From an uncultured Bacteroidales bacterium (GTDB lineage: Bacteria > Bacteroidota > Bacteroidia > Bacteroidales > UBA932): 14,842 bases of DNA. The stretch lies in the NCBI GenBank assembly GCA_937901105.1, contig CALCHD010000232.1, forward strand, positions 1 to 14,842, written 5' to 3'. Below the pieces are notes generated by a model, which had not been told where the DNA came from, did not search any database, and saw only the letters and a list, made by a program, of their open reading frames with translations. The translations under genes were made by a program, and so were the position numbers. Within the stretch, counting starts at the first letter, position 1, and every line of letters begins with the position of its first letter. Positions 1-7,543 of the stretch are shown here, in pieces.

Positions 1-2
1 AG

Positions 3-639
3 GATGAACCTAATTGTGTACTCAATGAGGTCCGCCGTTTTCTAGATCAATATGAAATGTTTATTACCGAACCTGAGTATCAACGTCCTAAACGAGGAAA
101 GGGATTGTTTCGTTACCATGGATTCTACAAACAGTTGTTTGATTTCTTAGCTCGTCATCATGCCAATGGGGTGGAAAATAACATTTTGATAGATATTCCT
201 GCTCGTCGTATTTGGATGCGTGGAGTAGAGGTGCAGATGAGTGCTACTCACTTGGCTACCTATATATTTATTGCATCAATCGCTCTGTACTCATTATGGT
301 GGATTGATTAAAGCAGGGCAACATCATCCCCTCTCCGAGAAAGAAATTGCTCGCCTAGGGCATACGTATCACGCCATTTGCAATATCTTTCGTGAAATAC
401 CAATAACGGATAGTCGTTCCTATTTGGAAGATGTACCCAATATTCGTGGATATATTGCTCGTATTCGTACAGCGATAGAGCATTGTATTGATACACAGGA
501 TATTAACTATTATTTTCCAAAGGATTCATCAGATAAGAGCATGTATCATATAGCCATCAATCCAATATCTGTTCGTATTCGATATTCTGCTGGTGAGTGT
601 CTATTCGCTGATTTTCCATTGTGGAAACAGTTGAAATAG
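3..639 (+). pseudogene. Partial, frameshifted coding remnant, function unrecognised
   Basis: An open frame enters from the window's left edge and stays open from position 3 to the stop at 309-311. A second frame then continues as convincing protein from about 280 to the stop at 637-639. The first frame reads a hydrophilic, basic region (for example FRYHGFYKQLFDFLARHH) into SATHLATYIFIAS. The second begins to make sense at THYGGLIKAG and continues to IEHCIDTQD. The simplest reading is one gene with a frame change at about 275-295. The second half has only a GTG at 241 as a possible start, inside the first half, with no ribosome binding site. I do not recognise the family. Alternatives are two overlapping genes or a sequencing or assembly error. 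No transmembrane segment or signal peptide is evident. The 5' end is missing. Confidence 0.5.
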
Positions 640-661
640 AGTAAAATAGTTTAGCATAACG

Positions 662-719
662 CAACAATATTGCTATGTTGGTCTATCATGATGTATAGAT
701 TGGCATAGCAATATTGTTG
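662..719 (+). terminator. Long hairpin after the 3-639 remnant, possible terminator
   Basis: Positions 662-677 (CAACAATATTGCTATG) and 704-719 are perfect 16-bp inverted repeats. Inward, 678-681 pairs with 700-703 only through four G-U wobbles, and 682-686 pairs with 695-699, leaving an 8-nt loop at 687-694. A + strand RNA can therefore form about 25 continuous pairs, whereas the - strand RNA would carry four A-C mismatches. The hairpin starts 22 bp after the stop at 639, so it may end transcription or stabilise the 3' end. There is no long T run after it, so a classical intrinsic terminator is uncertain. Confidence 0.5.
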
Positions 720-722
720 TTA

Positions 723-754
723 TTTGTGAGTGAGTCAAAATCGCAGTACTTTTG
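723..754 (+). promoter_or_regulatory. Bacteroidota-type promoter for the 830 gene
   Basis: TTTG at 723-726 and TACTTTTG at 747-754 are separated by 20 bp. This fits the Bacteroides sigma-ABfr consensus TTTG-N19-21-TAnnTTTG. Transcription would start near 760, giving an untranslated leader of about 70 nt before the ATG at 830. The leader is A-rich and has no Shine-Dalgarno sequence, as is usual in this phylum. Confidence 0.7.
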
Positions 755-829
755 CAGCGATTTTTATAATAACAATGGACTCGTGCCATTAAACCTAACC
801 AACTAACAACTTAACAATCAATAAGATCT

Positions 830-1186
830 ATGAAACAAGATTTTTTTGATAGAACCCATCAAGCAGCAACATCTTGGCTAGTGAGAGGAGTGTTTATTTT
901 TATAATAGCATTACTATTCATGTTGCCTCTGTATGACTTGTTTACAGGTGATATGTCCTACAAAATATGGACCATGTTAATAGTTTCTTCTCTGCTGTTG
1001 ATTTTTGAGTACGTAGTGATATATTTAACAGGTATATGGGATGAAAATAGACATCTCATGAAAATCCCCGTTCTTTGTATCGCATGGATAACTATACTAA
1101 TAGTAGCTTGCGGTATAGCGGTTTTCTTGGATTTTTTTATACAACGCTTTATACTTAGCATTGAAAAAACCAATAATATTTGCTAA
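830..1186 (+). CDS. Small integral membrane protein, function unknown
   Basis: This encodes 118 residues with three strongly hydrophobic segments at about residues 17-37, 46-66 and 79-104. A short charged loop (DENRH, 71-75) lies between the second and third. No catalytic motif or known family was recognised. The ATG at 830 is preceded by an A-rich leader without a Shine-Dalgarno sequence and by a good Bacteroidota-type promoter, which supports real expression. The last 30 codons overlap the 3' end of the oppositely oriented gene ending at 1097, which is unusual. The C-terminal tail after about residue 105 could therefore be read-through into foreign DNA after a truncation. It lies in the accessory left part of the window. 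Confidence 0.55.
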   Translation: MKQDFFDRTHQAATSWLVRGVFIFIIALLFMLPLYDLFTGDMSYKIWTMLIVSSLLLIFEYVVIYLTGIWDENRHLMKIPVLCIAWITILIVACGIAVFLDFFIQRFILSIEKTNNIC

Positions 1187-1768
1187 GAATACTATACGCT
1201 GTTCTTCATCTTCAATTTCTTGTAAAATGCTATACAATTGCGACGCAACCTCTGTGTTCTGCTTATACCCACATCGAAGCGCAAAAAATGCCTTCGCTAT
1301 TTGCTGCTCAATGGTATTCCCAATTTTTTGATATTGCTCATTGTCCATTTTCATAGCTTTCCCCAGTTTGAAATACGGAGTTCTTGAATCTGCAATTAAA
1401 ACAATAAGCACACAAACTTTGTCTATTTCTTTAGCATACTGCAGCTTGTCTGATATCTGCTCCCAAAGTTTTGAATAAAACTCTTTTTCTTCCACTTGTT
1501 CTGCAACCATATTGTCGATTAACTTTTTAATCCCTGGGTGAATATCTTTAAGTGCATTGCTATACTCTTCCTTTTCAAACACAGTTGGAAGTTCGATTGT
1601 CTCATCTGATACTTTATTCCATTTAAGCAAACAAACAAAGTTATTATATCCAGCGTCTGTTCCTAAATGATCTTTAAGATACAACTTAAAATAATTAGCA
1701 CAAAAAGTACCAATATTCTGGATTGATGCGCTGTGTAAGAATTTGTCTAAAGTAATCCCTTCTAACAT
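1097..1768 (-). CDS. Hypothetical soluble protein downstream of the ppiD chimera
   Basis: This encodes a 223-residue hydrophilic, acidic, probably mostly alpha-helical protein without a signal peptide or transmembrane segment. The family was not recognised. The middle (about residues 85-110) is rich in Glu and Lys and may form a long helix. It starts 15 bp after the stop of the ppiD chimera and is probably translated from the same message. Its start is marked by GAGGTG five bases before ATG, an almost ideal Shine-Dalgarno sequence that is rare among the other genes here. Together with the AT-rich composition this suggests a different origin from the core genes to the right. Its 3' end overlaps the convergent membrane-protein gene by 90 bp. 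Position after an exchanged C-terminus would fit a partner or immunity protein, but this is speculation. Confidence 0.6.
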   Translation of the reverse strand: MLEGITLDKFLHSASIQNIGTFCANYFKLYLKDHLGTDAGYNNFVCLLKWNKVSDETIELPTVFEKEEYSNALKDIHPGIKKLIDNMVAEQVEEKEFYSKLWEQISDKLQYAKEIDKVCVLIVLIADSRTPYFKLGKAMKMDNEQYQKIGNTIEQQIAKAFFALRCGYKQNTEVASQLYSILQEIEDEEQRIVFLANIIGFFNAKYKALYKKIQENRYTASYY

Positions 1769-1783
1769 TTTTTCACCTCATAG

Positions 1784-2875
1784 TTATACAACTTGTTCTA
1801 ATGGTATTTCTGTGTTTATAACTTCGTACAAATTATTCTGTTGGTCACGACTCTTACCTAACAAATAAACTAACGGATCCCCTGAATTCATATACATTGT
1901 CAGCGCATGTTCTACTTCAAGCGGTTGCGTATTGGGGAGTTTAACATTAATCGGCTTGATGGTTGGAATACCCGCAAATACCATTGCGGGTTCAACATGG
2001 TCTTTTGCCTTGTATCCTTTGAAAGTATTCTCTCCTTCGGAAATTTTTCGAATCACCATGAGCATTTTTTGATTGATATCTTCTTCTTTGGACAAAACTA
2101 GCAGCAATTGTTCTATCAAGGCATCAATATCTGTTTCCGCATCAATAAGGGCCTTGTTCTCCTCATAGTATTTTTTAGCCTCTGCATCAGTTACAGTAAT
2201 GGTTGAATCCATTGAGAAGCCGAAAGGCTGAACTACAAAATCAACATTGTATGAAACGTTGTTCTCTGCAATTGCCCTGTTAAGCTCAACAGGGTTCATA
2301 TACATACTGTGCTGAAGCAATGAAAGGTATTTCTCAACTTTCTGGCTCTTTACAATATTGTCCTCAAGGTAGTTCCAATACATGCCAAGCTGGCCTGACT
2401 GGTCCTGTGAGATAGCCTGCACAAACTGTGCAACTCTAGTTCTGCTGAACTGGCCGTTCTCATCTACGAATGAAGCGTCCTGCATTAGAACTGGAGAGAT
2501 GTTAGTACCCTGGGTAAGGTCATAAAGTTCCTCTGCACCTAGAGTAACACCAGCCTTCTCAATAGCAGGGATAAGGACTCTCTCGGTAACCTCATTCTGC
2601 CATGCAGTGTTATTGATAAGCTCCTGGGTCTGCTCATCTGATGAAGTAGAACCTGAAGTCATCTGGTAAACCTGTGTGAAATGATCAACTTTCTGCTGAT
2701 ACTCCTGATAAGAAATGCCCTCACCTGCAATCTCTCCTACATCATATTTTGAAGAGAACATTGACATTGCACTCTGAAGTGTGGTAGGGTCGATAACGAA
2801 CGATAACAACGCAACTGCAATGAGGACAGTGATGAATGCCCCCATTCTAACGCGTATTTTTTCTAGTACTGCCAT
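1784..2875 (-). CDS. ppiD: PpiD/SurA-N-type periplasmic chaperone with replaced C-terminus
   Basis: This is a 363-residue chimera. Residues 1-243 fit the N-terminal part of a PpiD-like folding factor: a short cytoplasmic stretch, one transmembrane anchor (about 12-30, followed by DP), then a periplasmic SurA_N-like chaperone region ending in TDAEAKKYYEENKAL. Bacteroidota PpiD proteins are normally about 700 residues, with one or two parvulin domains after this point. Here residues 244-363 show no parvulin signature and read as a soluble helical segment followed by a basic and proline-containing stretch. The DNA also becomes more AT-rich from about 2145 toward the left. The N-terminal part belongs to the envelope operon as its last gene. 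The protein may be an anchored chaperone without isomerase activity, a non-functional fusion, or an exchanged-domain protein. An assembly join is also possible. Confidence 0.75.
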   Translation of the reverse strand: MAVLEKIRVRMGAFITVLIAVALLSFVIDPTTLQSAMSMFSSKYDVGEIAGEGISYQEYQQKVDHFTQVYQMTSGSTSSDEQTQELINNTAWQNEVTERVLIPAIEKAGVTLGAEELYDLTQGTNISPVLMQDASFVDENGQFSRTRVAQFVQAISQDQSGQLGMYWNYLEDNIVKSQKVEKYLSLLQHSMYMNPVELNRAIAENNVSYNVDFVVQPFGFSMDSTITVTDAEAKKYYEENKALIDAETDIDALIEQLLLVLSKEEDINQKMLMVIRKISEGENTFKGYKAKDHVEPAMVFAGIPTIKPINVKLPNTQPLEVEHALTMYMNSGDPLVYLLGKSRDQQNNLYEVINTEIPLEQVV

Positions 2876-2914
2876 TTTGTATTATAATTTTTAAGATTTT
2901 TTTCTAGCAAAGTG

Positions 2915-2943
2915 CGAAGATAGTAATTTTCCCTATAAATCAA
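2915..2943 (-). promoter_or_regulatory. Possible internal promoter before ppiD
   Basis: On the - strand, TATCTTCG (2922 to 2915) differs from TAnnTTTG by one base, and TTG lies 18 bp upstream (2943 to 2941). The predicted start would give a leader of about 35 nt before the ppiD ATG at 2875. The 82-bp gap between gldE/corC and ppiD is the largest in the gene string, which leaves room for separate control. This is a weak match in AT-rich DNA. Confidence 0.35.
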
Positions 2944-2957
2944 TAAAAAAACTCTCT

Positions 2958-4229
2958 TTACAACACTCTCACCTTAACGGTTTCTATCCTGTTCCTGGCT
3001 GTCTTTTCAATGGTGAACGAGCAGTTCTCCACCTCAACAACCTCATTTTCCCCTGGTATATCCTCGTTATAGAACATAATAAGACCTGCAAGTGTCTCAT
3101 ACTCATCGGATTCAGGCAGCTCAAGACCGTATTTCCTGTTTATCATCTCCACCTCAAGCCTAGCAGAGAACAAATACTCCCCCTCACCTATCTGCTTTTC
3201 TGTAAACTCCTCTTTATCAAGCTCATCATTGATGTCACCAAAAATCTCCTCAATGAGGTCCTCCAGGGTAACAATACCGCTGGTTCCGCCATACTCGTCC
3301 CTTACAACGGCAATGGAGCTCCTGTTCTTGGTAAAATATGCCAGAAGTGTCTGCGCGCTCATCTCCTCCGAAACATACGTTACGGTACGTACAAGCTCCG
3401 CAATGCTCTCCACCTGCGAATCCCTCTCCTTAAAGAGATCCTTTGAATGGACATACCCTATGATGTCATCTATATTCTCCCTGTACACAAGTATCCTGGA
3501 GTATCCCTGCTCCACAAACATTGCCGACAGCTCCTCAAGCGGATCCTGCACATCAACTGCAGCAACCTCCGTCCTTGGAATCATGCACTCCCTCACCTTC
3601 ACAGAAGAGAAATTGAGCGCATTCTGGAAAATGACCATATCATTGGATGTCTCATTGTCCTCCTCATCATCACCGGCCACCTCTGAAGAGAGGTCCATAA
3701 GGTCACTCTTGTCAAACACGAGATTGTCGGGATGCGAAAGCTCCTTAACACCAAATACTTTCAATACTCTTCCCGACAGCCTGTTGGTGATCCAGGTAAG
3801 GGGATAAAACAAATAATAGAAGAAAAGGAACAGCCAATACAGCGAAGAGAATACCCCATTGGGATTGAGTCTGCTCAACGCCTTGGGAAGATACTCAGCC
3901 GTAATGAGGACAATCAGTGTGGCAACTATGGTCTCTATAGCAAGAATTCCACCCACAGAAGCAGTTATATACTTCTCAATGAGAGGATCAAGTATCTTTG
4001 CCGCAGCCATACCATATATTACTATAGCCACATTGTTTCCTACAAGAAGGGTGGATATGACAAGTTCCGGGTTCTTTATGAACCTCTCCATCAGATGTGC
4101 ATACCTCTTGCCCTGCTTGCGGTCGAGCTCAACCTTGAGCCTGTTTCCCGACAAGAATGAGATCTCATATCCCGAGAAGAATGCCGAAAATACCAGCGCC
4201 AGAAGCGCTATGATTATATTGCCCTCCAT
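2958..4229 (-). CDS. CNNM/CorC-GldE family membrane protein with CBS pair
   Basis: This 423-residue protein has full family architecture. A DUF21 (CNNM) membrane domain covers about residues 1-190, with hydrophobic segments near 4-26, 56-78, 92-110 and 125-148. A CBS pair covers about 205-330, including VRECMIPRTEV (212-222), GYSRILVY (242-249) and DEYGGTSGIVTLEDLIEEI (311-329). A CorC_HlyC C-terminal domain follows at about 345-422. The family is linked to magnesium/cobalt efflux and, as GldE in Flavobacteriia, to gliding and envelope biogenesis; older annotations call it hemolysin. It acts in the inner membrane, and the CBS pair probably senses adenine nucleotides. Its ATG lies 3 bp after the lptC stop, suggesting translational coupling. 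The choice between ion transporter and GldE-like role cannot be made from sequence alone. Confidence 0.9.
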   Translation of the reverse strand: MEGNIIIALLALVFSAFFSGYEISFLSGNRLKVELDRKQGKRYAHLMERFIKNPELVISTLLVGNNVAIVIYGMAAAKILDPLIEKYITASVGGILAIETIVATLIVLITAEYLPKALSRLNPNGVFSSLYWLFLFFYYLFYPLTWITNRLSGRVLKVFGVKELSHPDNLVFDKSDLMDLSSEVAGDDEEDNETSNDMVIFQNALNFSSVKVRECMIPRTEVAAVDVQDPLEELSAMFVEQGYSRILVYRENIDDIIGYVHSKDLFKERDSQVESIAELVRTVTYVSEEMSAQTLLAYFTKNRSSIAVVRDEYGGTSGIVTLEDLIEEIFGDINDELDKEEFTEKQIGEGEYLFSARLEVEMINRKYGLELPESDEYETLAGLIMFYNEDIPGENEVVEVENCSFTIEKTARNRIETVKVRVL

Positions 4230-4232
4230 AAT

Positions 4233-4874
4233 TTACTCTACAGACGGTTCCGTCAAATTCATTTTGCCGCCATTGCTGGCCTGTACAGTATCCTTGCGGA
4301 TTATTCCGTAACTGTCAAACGGCCTTAAGATATGAGCATTTCTGGCCATCTCGTCGCTTTCCATGCCATATCCCTGCATAAATCCCTGTGGTGAATACAT
4401 CTTCACCAGAGAGTGTGTATAGATACGCCCCTTCTCCCTGTCCCAATACAGGGTATCTGTCTGGAGCTTCTCATTTTTCTTTATATTGACAATCTCCACA
4501 TTGCCAAATGCCTCCCAGGTCTCTACCTTATTGTTCTTATCTTTGGTGGTGGTATGCTTTGCCACATCGGAGACAATCTGTGTCTCCAGCTCGCCAAGCC
4601 CGTTGTAGGCATACACCTTGAAACCGTTGGGAAACAGTTCACATGAAAGGGAATCGTTGTCATACCTCTGCATGAGCGGAGATTCCATCTTCATCTGCAG
4701 AATGCCGTTCTTGGTCTGCACGGCATTCATGTTTTCTATTGTCTGCATTGGGGCGGCAGAGAGGTCTTTCTGCTCCTGCTGCTCTTCACCCTTGCAGGAT
4801 ATAACAACGGTAGTAACCGCAAAGGCGATTACTACCGGATGTATAAGTTTCATATTGGGAAATCCCATGAACAT
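4233..4874 (-). CDS. lptC: LptC-like LPS export protein, probable lipoprotein
   Basis: LptC links the inner-membrane LptBFG transporter to the periplasmic LptA bridge that carries lipopolysaccharide to the outer membrane. The 213-residue reading frame (or 206 from the second in-frame start, MKLIHPVV, at 4853) has a hydrophobic leader ending in VVISC, a reasonable lipobox with Cys27 (Cys20 from the shorter start). The 4853 start puts the charged residue next to the hydrophobic core and is my preferred one. Residues about 40-200 match the OstA/LptC beta-jellyroll pattern: SPLMQRYDNDSLSCELFPNG, then WEAFGNVEI, then TDTLYWDREKGRIYT, typical for Bacteroidota LptC. It lies between the TPR protein (16-bp gap) and gldE/corC (3-bp gap). 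A lipid anchor instead of the transmembrane helix of E. coli LptC is an inference from the lipobox. Confidence 0.85.
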   Translation of the reverse strand: MFMGFPNMKLIHPVVIAFAVTTVVISCKGEEQQEQKDLSAAPMQTIENMNAVQTKNGILQMKMESPLMQRYDNDSLSCELFPNGFKVYAYNGLGELETQIVSDVAKHTTTKDKNNKVETWEAFGNVEIVNIKKNEKLQTDTLYWDREKGRIYTHSLVKMYSPQGFMQGYGMESDEMARNAHILRPFDSYGIIRKDTVQASNGGKMNLTEPSVE

Positions 4875-4890
4875 TCTCTATAAACAGATA

Positions 4891-6222
4891 TTATTTCTGT
4901 GTTCTTACAGTTGTAGTAGCGCTCATGCCACCGCAAGAGATAGAGTATGATTTGCCGTCTGTAAGGTCATACATGAAGGCATCCTCTGTTTTAGGGAAGT
5001 ACTGGCGGTACTGTGCGATAAGGTTGTTAGCCTCCTCTGAAACTGAAGCGTCAAGCTGTTTTGCCTTGTTGCAGAAGTCAACAGCAACCCAGTATTTTGC
5101 TCTGTTGTCCATATCGTTTGCAGTACATTTCTGGCCAGCCCAGATATTTGCCATAAGGATATTTGCTTTACCGCCCTGTGCAGCAGCATCTTTCTCTATA
5201 GCAGCCTTTGCAGCAGCTACAGCTTTTGCATGGTTACCGTTCTTGAAGTTGTAGGCAGCAAGCTCCATGTAGTGCTCTGCATCTTTTACATTGTCAGACT
5301 CCTCGCTTGCAATAGCCTCCTCAAGGAATTTTACAGCCTCTTCAGCATTATCCTTGCTTGCGTTCAATTTGAAAAGGAAGTATGAAGAAGTGTATGAAGG
5401 CTCAATCTGATGCAATGAAGTAAGAGCGCTAAGGAAAAGCTCTGATTTCAAGCACTCCTCGTCTGAACCCAAAAGTTTTACGATAGCATTCAATACGTCC
5501 TTGTTGTTAGGGTCTGCCTCATATTTTGGAGTGTAGATTGCAAGAAGGTTGTCACAGCTTGCAACACCGCTGCCAATGAAGAAGCTCTCAAAGTGAGCGA
5601 TATCCTCTTTAAGCTTGTCTGAAGGTGCAGCAGCATACTGCTCGTTAAGGATAGTAAGGTAGTCATTGTATGCCTGCATTACTTTCTCTGCCTCAATTTT
5701 GCCAGCCTGGAACATCTCACCAGCTACCTCCATATAAGGTACAAGAAGGTTGGTCTTGGTTTTTGAACCTGTAAGTGCAACAACATCCTCAATTGCAGCA
5801 AGCACTTTCTCTGGAGCTGACTTCTTGTAGTAAGCCAGCATGTCATATGCAATATTCTCTGTAGAAGCCTTTACACTCTTAGGGAAGTTCTCCATTCTGG
5901 TTTTGTGGATCATCATAAGAGTATCAATAAGAGACTCTCTCAATGCCGCATTTGAGCCGCTCTTTGCAATAAGGCTCTTGTAGATCTTTCTACCGTCCAA
6001 GTAGAAGTTCTGGCTTGCCTTTGGAGGACAGAACTTAAGGGCACCTCTCCACTGTGATGCTGCCTCAGGAATGTTGTTCTGCTTCAAATAGTCTTTGTAG
6101 AAATTCAAGTGTCCAACACACTCTGCGCTGTCTTTACCATATTTTCCCTGTGCATTTGCAGAAACAGATGCAACTAGGAACAATGCTACGAAAAGAGTAA
6201 AGTAAACGTGCAATTTTTTCAT
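4891..6222 (-). CDS. Exported TPR-repeat protein
   Basis: This 443-residue protein starts with a clear signal peptide (MKKLHVYFTLFVALFLVASVSANA, cleavage probably after Ala24). The rest is alpha-helical, with tetratricopeptide-like pairs, for example AAYNFKNGNHAKAVAAAKAA in the C-terminal third and further degenerate units before it. The extreme C-terminus ends in a short beta-like segment (ISCGGMSATTTVRTQ). It probably acts in the periplasm as a scaffold. It lies between the outer-membrane barrel gene (19-bp gap) and lptC (16-bp gap), and this order fits an envelope-assembly function. I do not know a tested function. Mature Cys residues (for example in SAECVGHL) could form disulfides but are too far from the N-terminus to be lipid anchors. 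Confidence 0.85.
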   Translation of the reverse strand: MKKLHVYFTLFVALFLVASVSANAQGKYGKDSAECVGHLNFYKDYLKQNNIPEAASQWRGALKFCPPKASQNFYLDGRKIYKSLIAKSGSNAALRESLIDTLMMIHKTRMENFPKSVKASTENIAYDMLAYYKKSAPEKVLAAIEDVVALTGSKTKTNLLVPYMEVAGEMFQAGKIEAEKVMQAYNDYLTILNEQYAAAPSDKLKEDIAHFESFFIGSGVASCDNLLAIYTPKYEADPNNKDVLNAIVKLLGSDEECLKSELFLSALTSLHQIEPSYTSSYFLFKLNASKDNAEEAVKFLEEAIASEESDNVKDAEHYMELAAYNFKNGNHAKAVAAAKAAIEKDAAAQGGKANILMANIWAGQKCTANDMDNRAKYWVAVDFCNKAKQLDASVSEEANNLIAQYRQYFPKTEDAFMYDLTDGKSYSISCGGMSATTTVRTQK

Positions 6223-6241
6223 GATTTGATTATTAAGTTAA

Positions 6242-7543
6242 TTAATTATATTTTCTCTTTATAAACCACAAGTCGTGCAGGTTAAGGTTCAAATTAAGCT
6301 GGATGTACCTCTCCCTTACCTGATTAAGGTCTAATGAACCTCTCTGTCCCATATCTACTGACCATGAAATGGCATTATACCATCTGAAGACAGGCATTGA
6401 CATGCCAAATGTAAATCCGTAAGCCTCTACCTGGCTGCCTCCAATATTGAAGTATGTCTGGTCATAATATGCACCTGCCCTATATGTTACCCTTTTAAGG
6501 TAATATCTTATATCGTGCCTGTTTGGAATGTATTCAACACCTACCCTGAAAGAGTTTGAGGCACAAGCCTTGAAATTGTCATCCTCACCAAATTCAGATC
6601 CGCTCCAGTCCTGCATCATATAGTCAAATCCAACCATCCACTTGTCCTGCTTCCTCAATGAGAATCCGAAAGAAAGCTCGCTTGGAATTTCAACCTTGTA
6701 GCCGGGTATTGATTCCATCCTTATAGTATCTGTTGCACTTCCACCTCCAACTGCTGTTGCATATCTTACATGGTCTCCCTCAAGATTGCTTGCAAATCTG
6801 TAAGCTGCTCCCACTGTAAGGTCAAGCTTGTCATTTATTTTATTGAAATACTGCACACCTGCCTTTGCCGAAAGTGCATTTACCCTGTAGTCCCAGCCGG
6901 TGTTGATATCCCTTATAGTAAGGTCTGTAACAAAATCCACATTGCTTTTTCTGCTCAAGTTGCCAAAGTAGTAAAGCATCTGGGCTCCAACAGAAAAATG
7001 CTCTCCTATGTTTGTTGCAGCACCAATGAAGAACTGGTTTATGCTGCCCTCTCCATATTTCTCGTACGCAATATCACCGTATTTTGCTATAATCTCGCTG
7101 TCTGTCTCATTCTCTCTGAACTTGTAGCCTATGTTACTGTATGGCGATATTCCAACTATAAGGGCTGACTTGTTGTAGATAGGTGCAGTGAACGCTACAT
7201 TCTGCATGTTGGCAGTATTGAATGCAGACTCCACCTTGCCGTCGGTATTATAGAAGTTCTTCTGGCTTGCACCAAAATCGAACATGAAAGACAATGTATC
7301 CCTTGCTGTGATTGCTGCAGGGTTGAGATAGTTGATGTATCTGTTGTCCCTTACACCTGTACCAATACCGCCCATTCCCTTGTTGAAAGAAGTACCCTGC
7401 TTCTCAAGTTCACCTACTCCAAACAATGAATATGGAGTATATGTACCCAAAGCATCAGTATTTTGGGCGTTGGCTGAAAATCCAATTACAGCCAAAAAAA
7501 GTGCAATTATTGAAATTTTTCCAAAAAAGTTAATTCTGCGCAT
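6242..7543 (-). CDS. Outer-membrane beta-barrel protein, FadL/OmpP1-like
   Basis: This 433-residue protein has a signal peptide (MRRINFFGKISIIALFLAVIGFSANA, cleavage after about Ala26). The mature start TDALGTYTPYSLFGVGELEKQG and the segment GMGGIGTGVRDNRYINYLNPAAI resemble the N-terminal plug region of FadL/OmpP1-type barrels found in Bacteroidota. The remainder alternates short amphipathic beta strands with turns, and the last strand ends in LHDLWFIKRKYN. The likely role is an outer-membrane channel or a surface-assembly component; the cargo is unknown. The start overlaps the coaX stop region by 14 bp, so translation is probably coupled. PorV-like and FadL-like barrels share this general layout, so the subfamily is not settled. 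Confidence 0.8.
   Translation of the reverse strand: MRRINFFGKISIIALFLAVIGFSANAQNTDALGTYTPYSLFGVGELEKQGTSFNKGMGGIGTGVRDNRYINYLNPAAITARDTLSFMFDFGASQKNFYNTDGKVESAFNTANMQNVAFTAPIYNKSALIVGISPYSNIGYKFRENETDSEIIAKYGDIAYEKYGEGSINQFFIGAATNIGEHFSVGAQMLYYFGNLSRKSNVDFVTDLTIRDINTGWDYRVNALSAKAGVQYFNKINDKLDLTVGAAYRFASNLEGDHVRYATAVGGGSATDTIRMESIPGYKVEIPSELSFGFSLRKQDKWMVGFDYMMQDWSGSEFGEDDNFKACASNSFRVGVEYIPNRHDIRYYLKRVTYRAGAYYDQTYFNIGGSQVEAYGFTFGMSMPVFRWYNAISWSVDMGQRGSLDLNQVRERYIQLNLNLNLHDLWFIKRKYN

Noticed and set aside
3..639. Resemblance of the left-edge remnant to an RteC-type regulator of Bacteroides conjugative elements
   Set aside because: Only a loose impression from helical pattern; no motif could be aligned with confidence.
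662..719. Inverted repeat as ends of an insertion sequence or a miniature transposon
   Set aside because: The arms are only 26 bp apart and no target-site duplication was seen; a hairpin is simpler.
3229..3807. 192-residue reading frame on the + strand opposite gldE/corC
   Set aside because: It is the complement of a clearly conserved CBS-domain gene and has a Ser-rich, non-protein-like composition.
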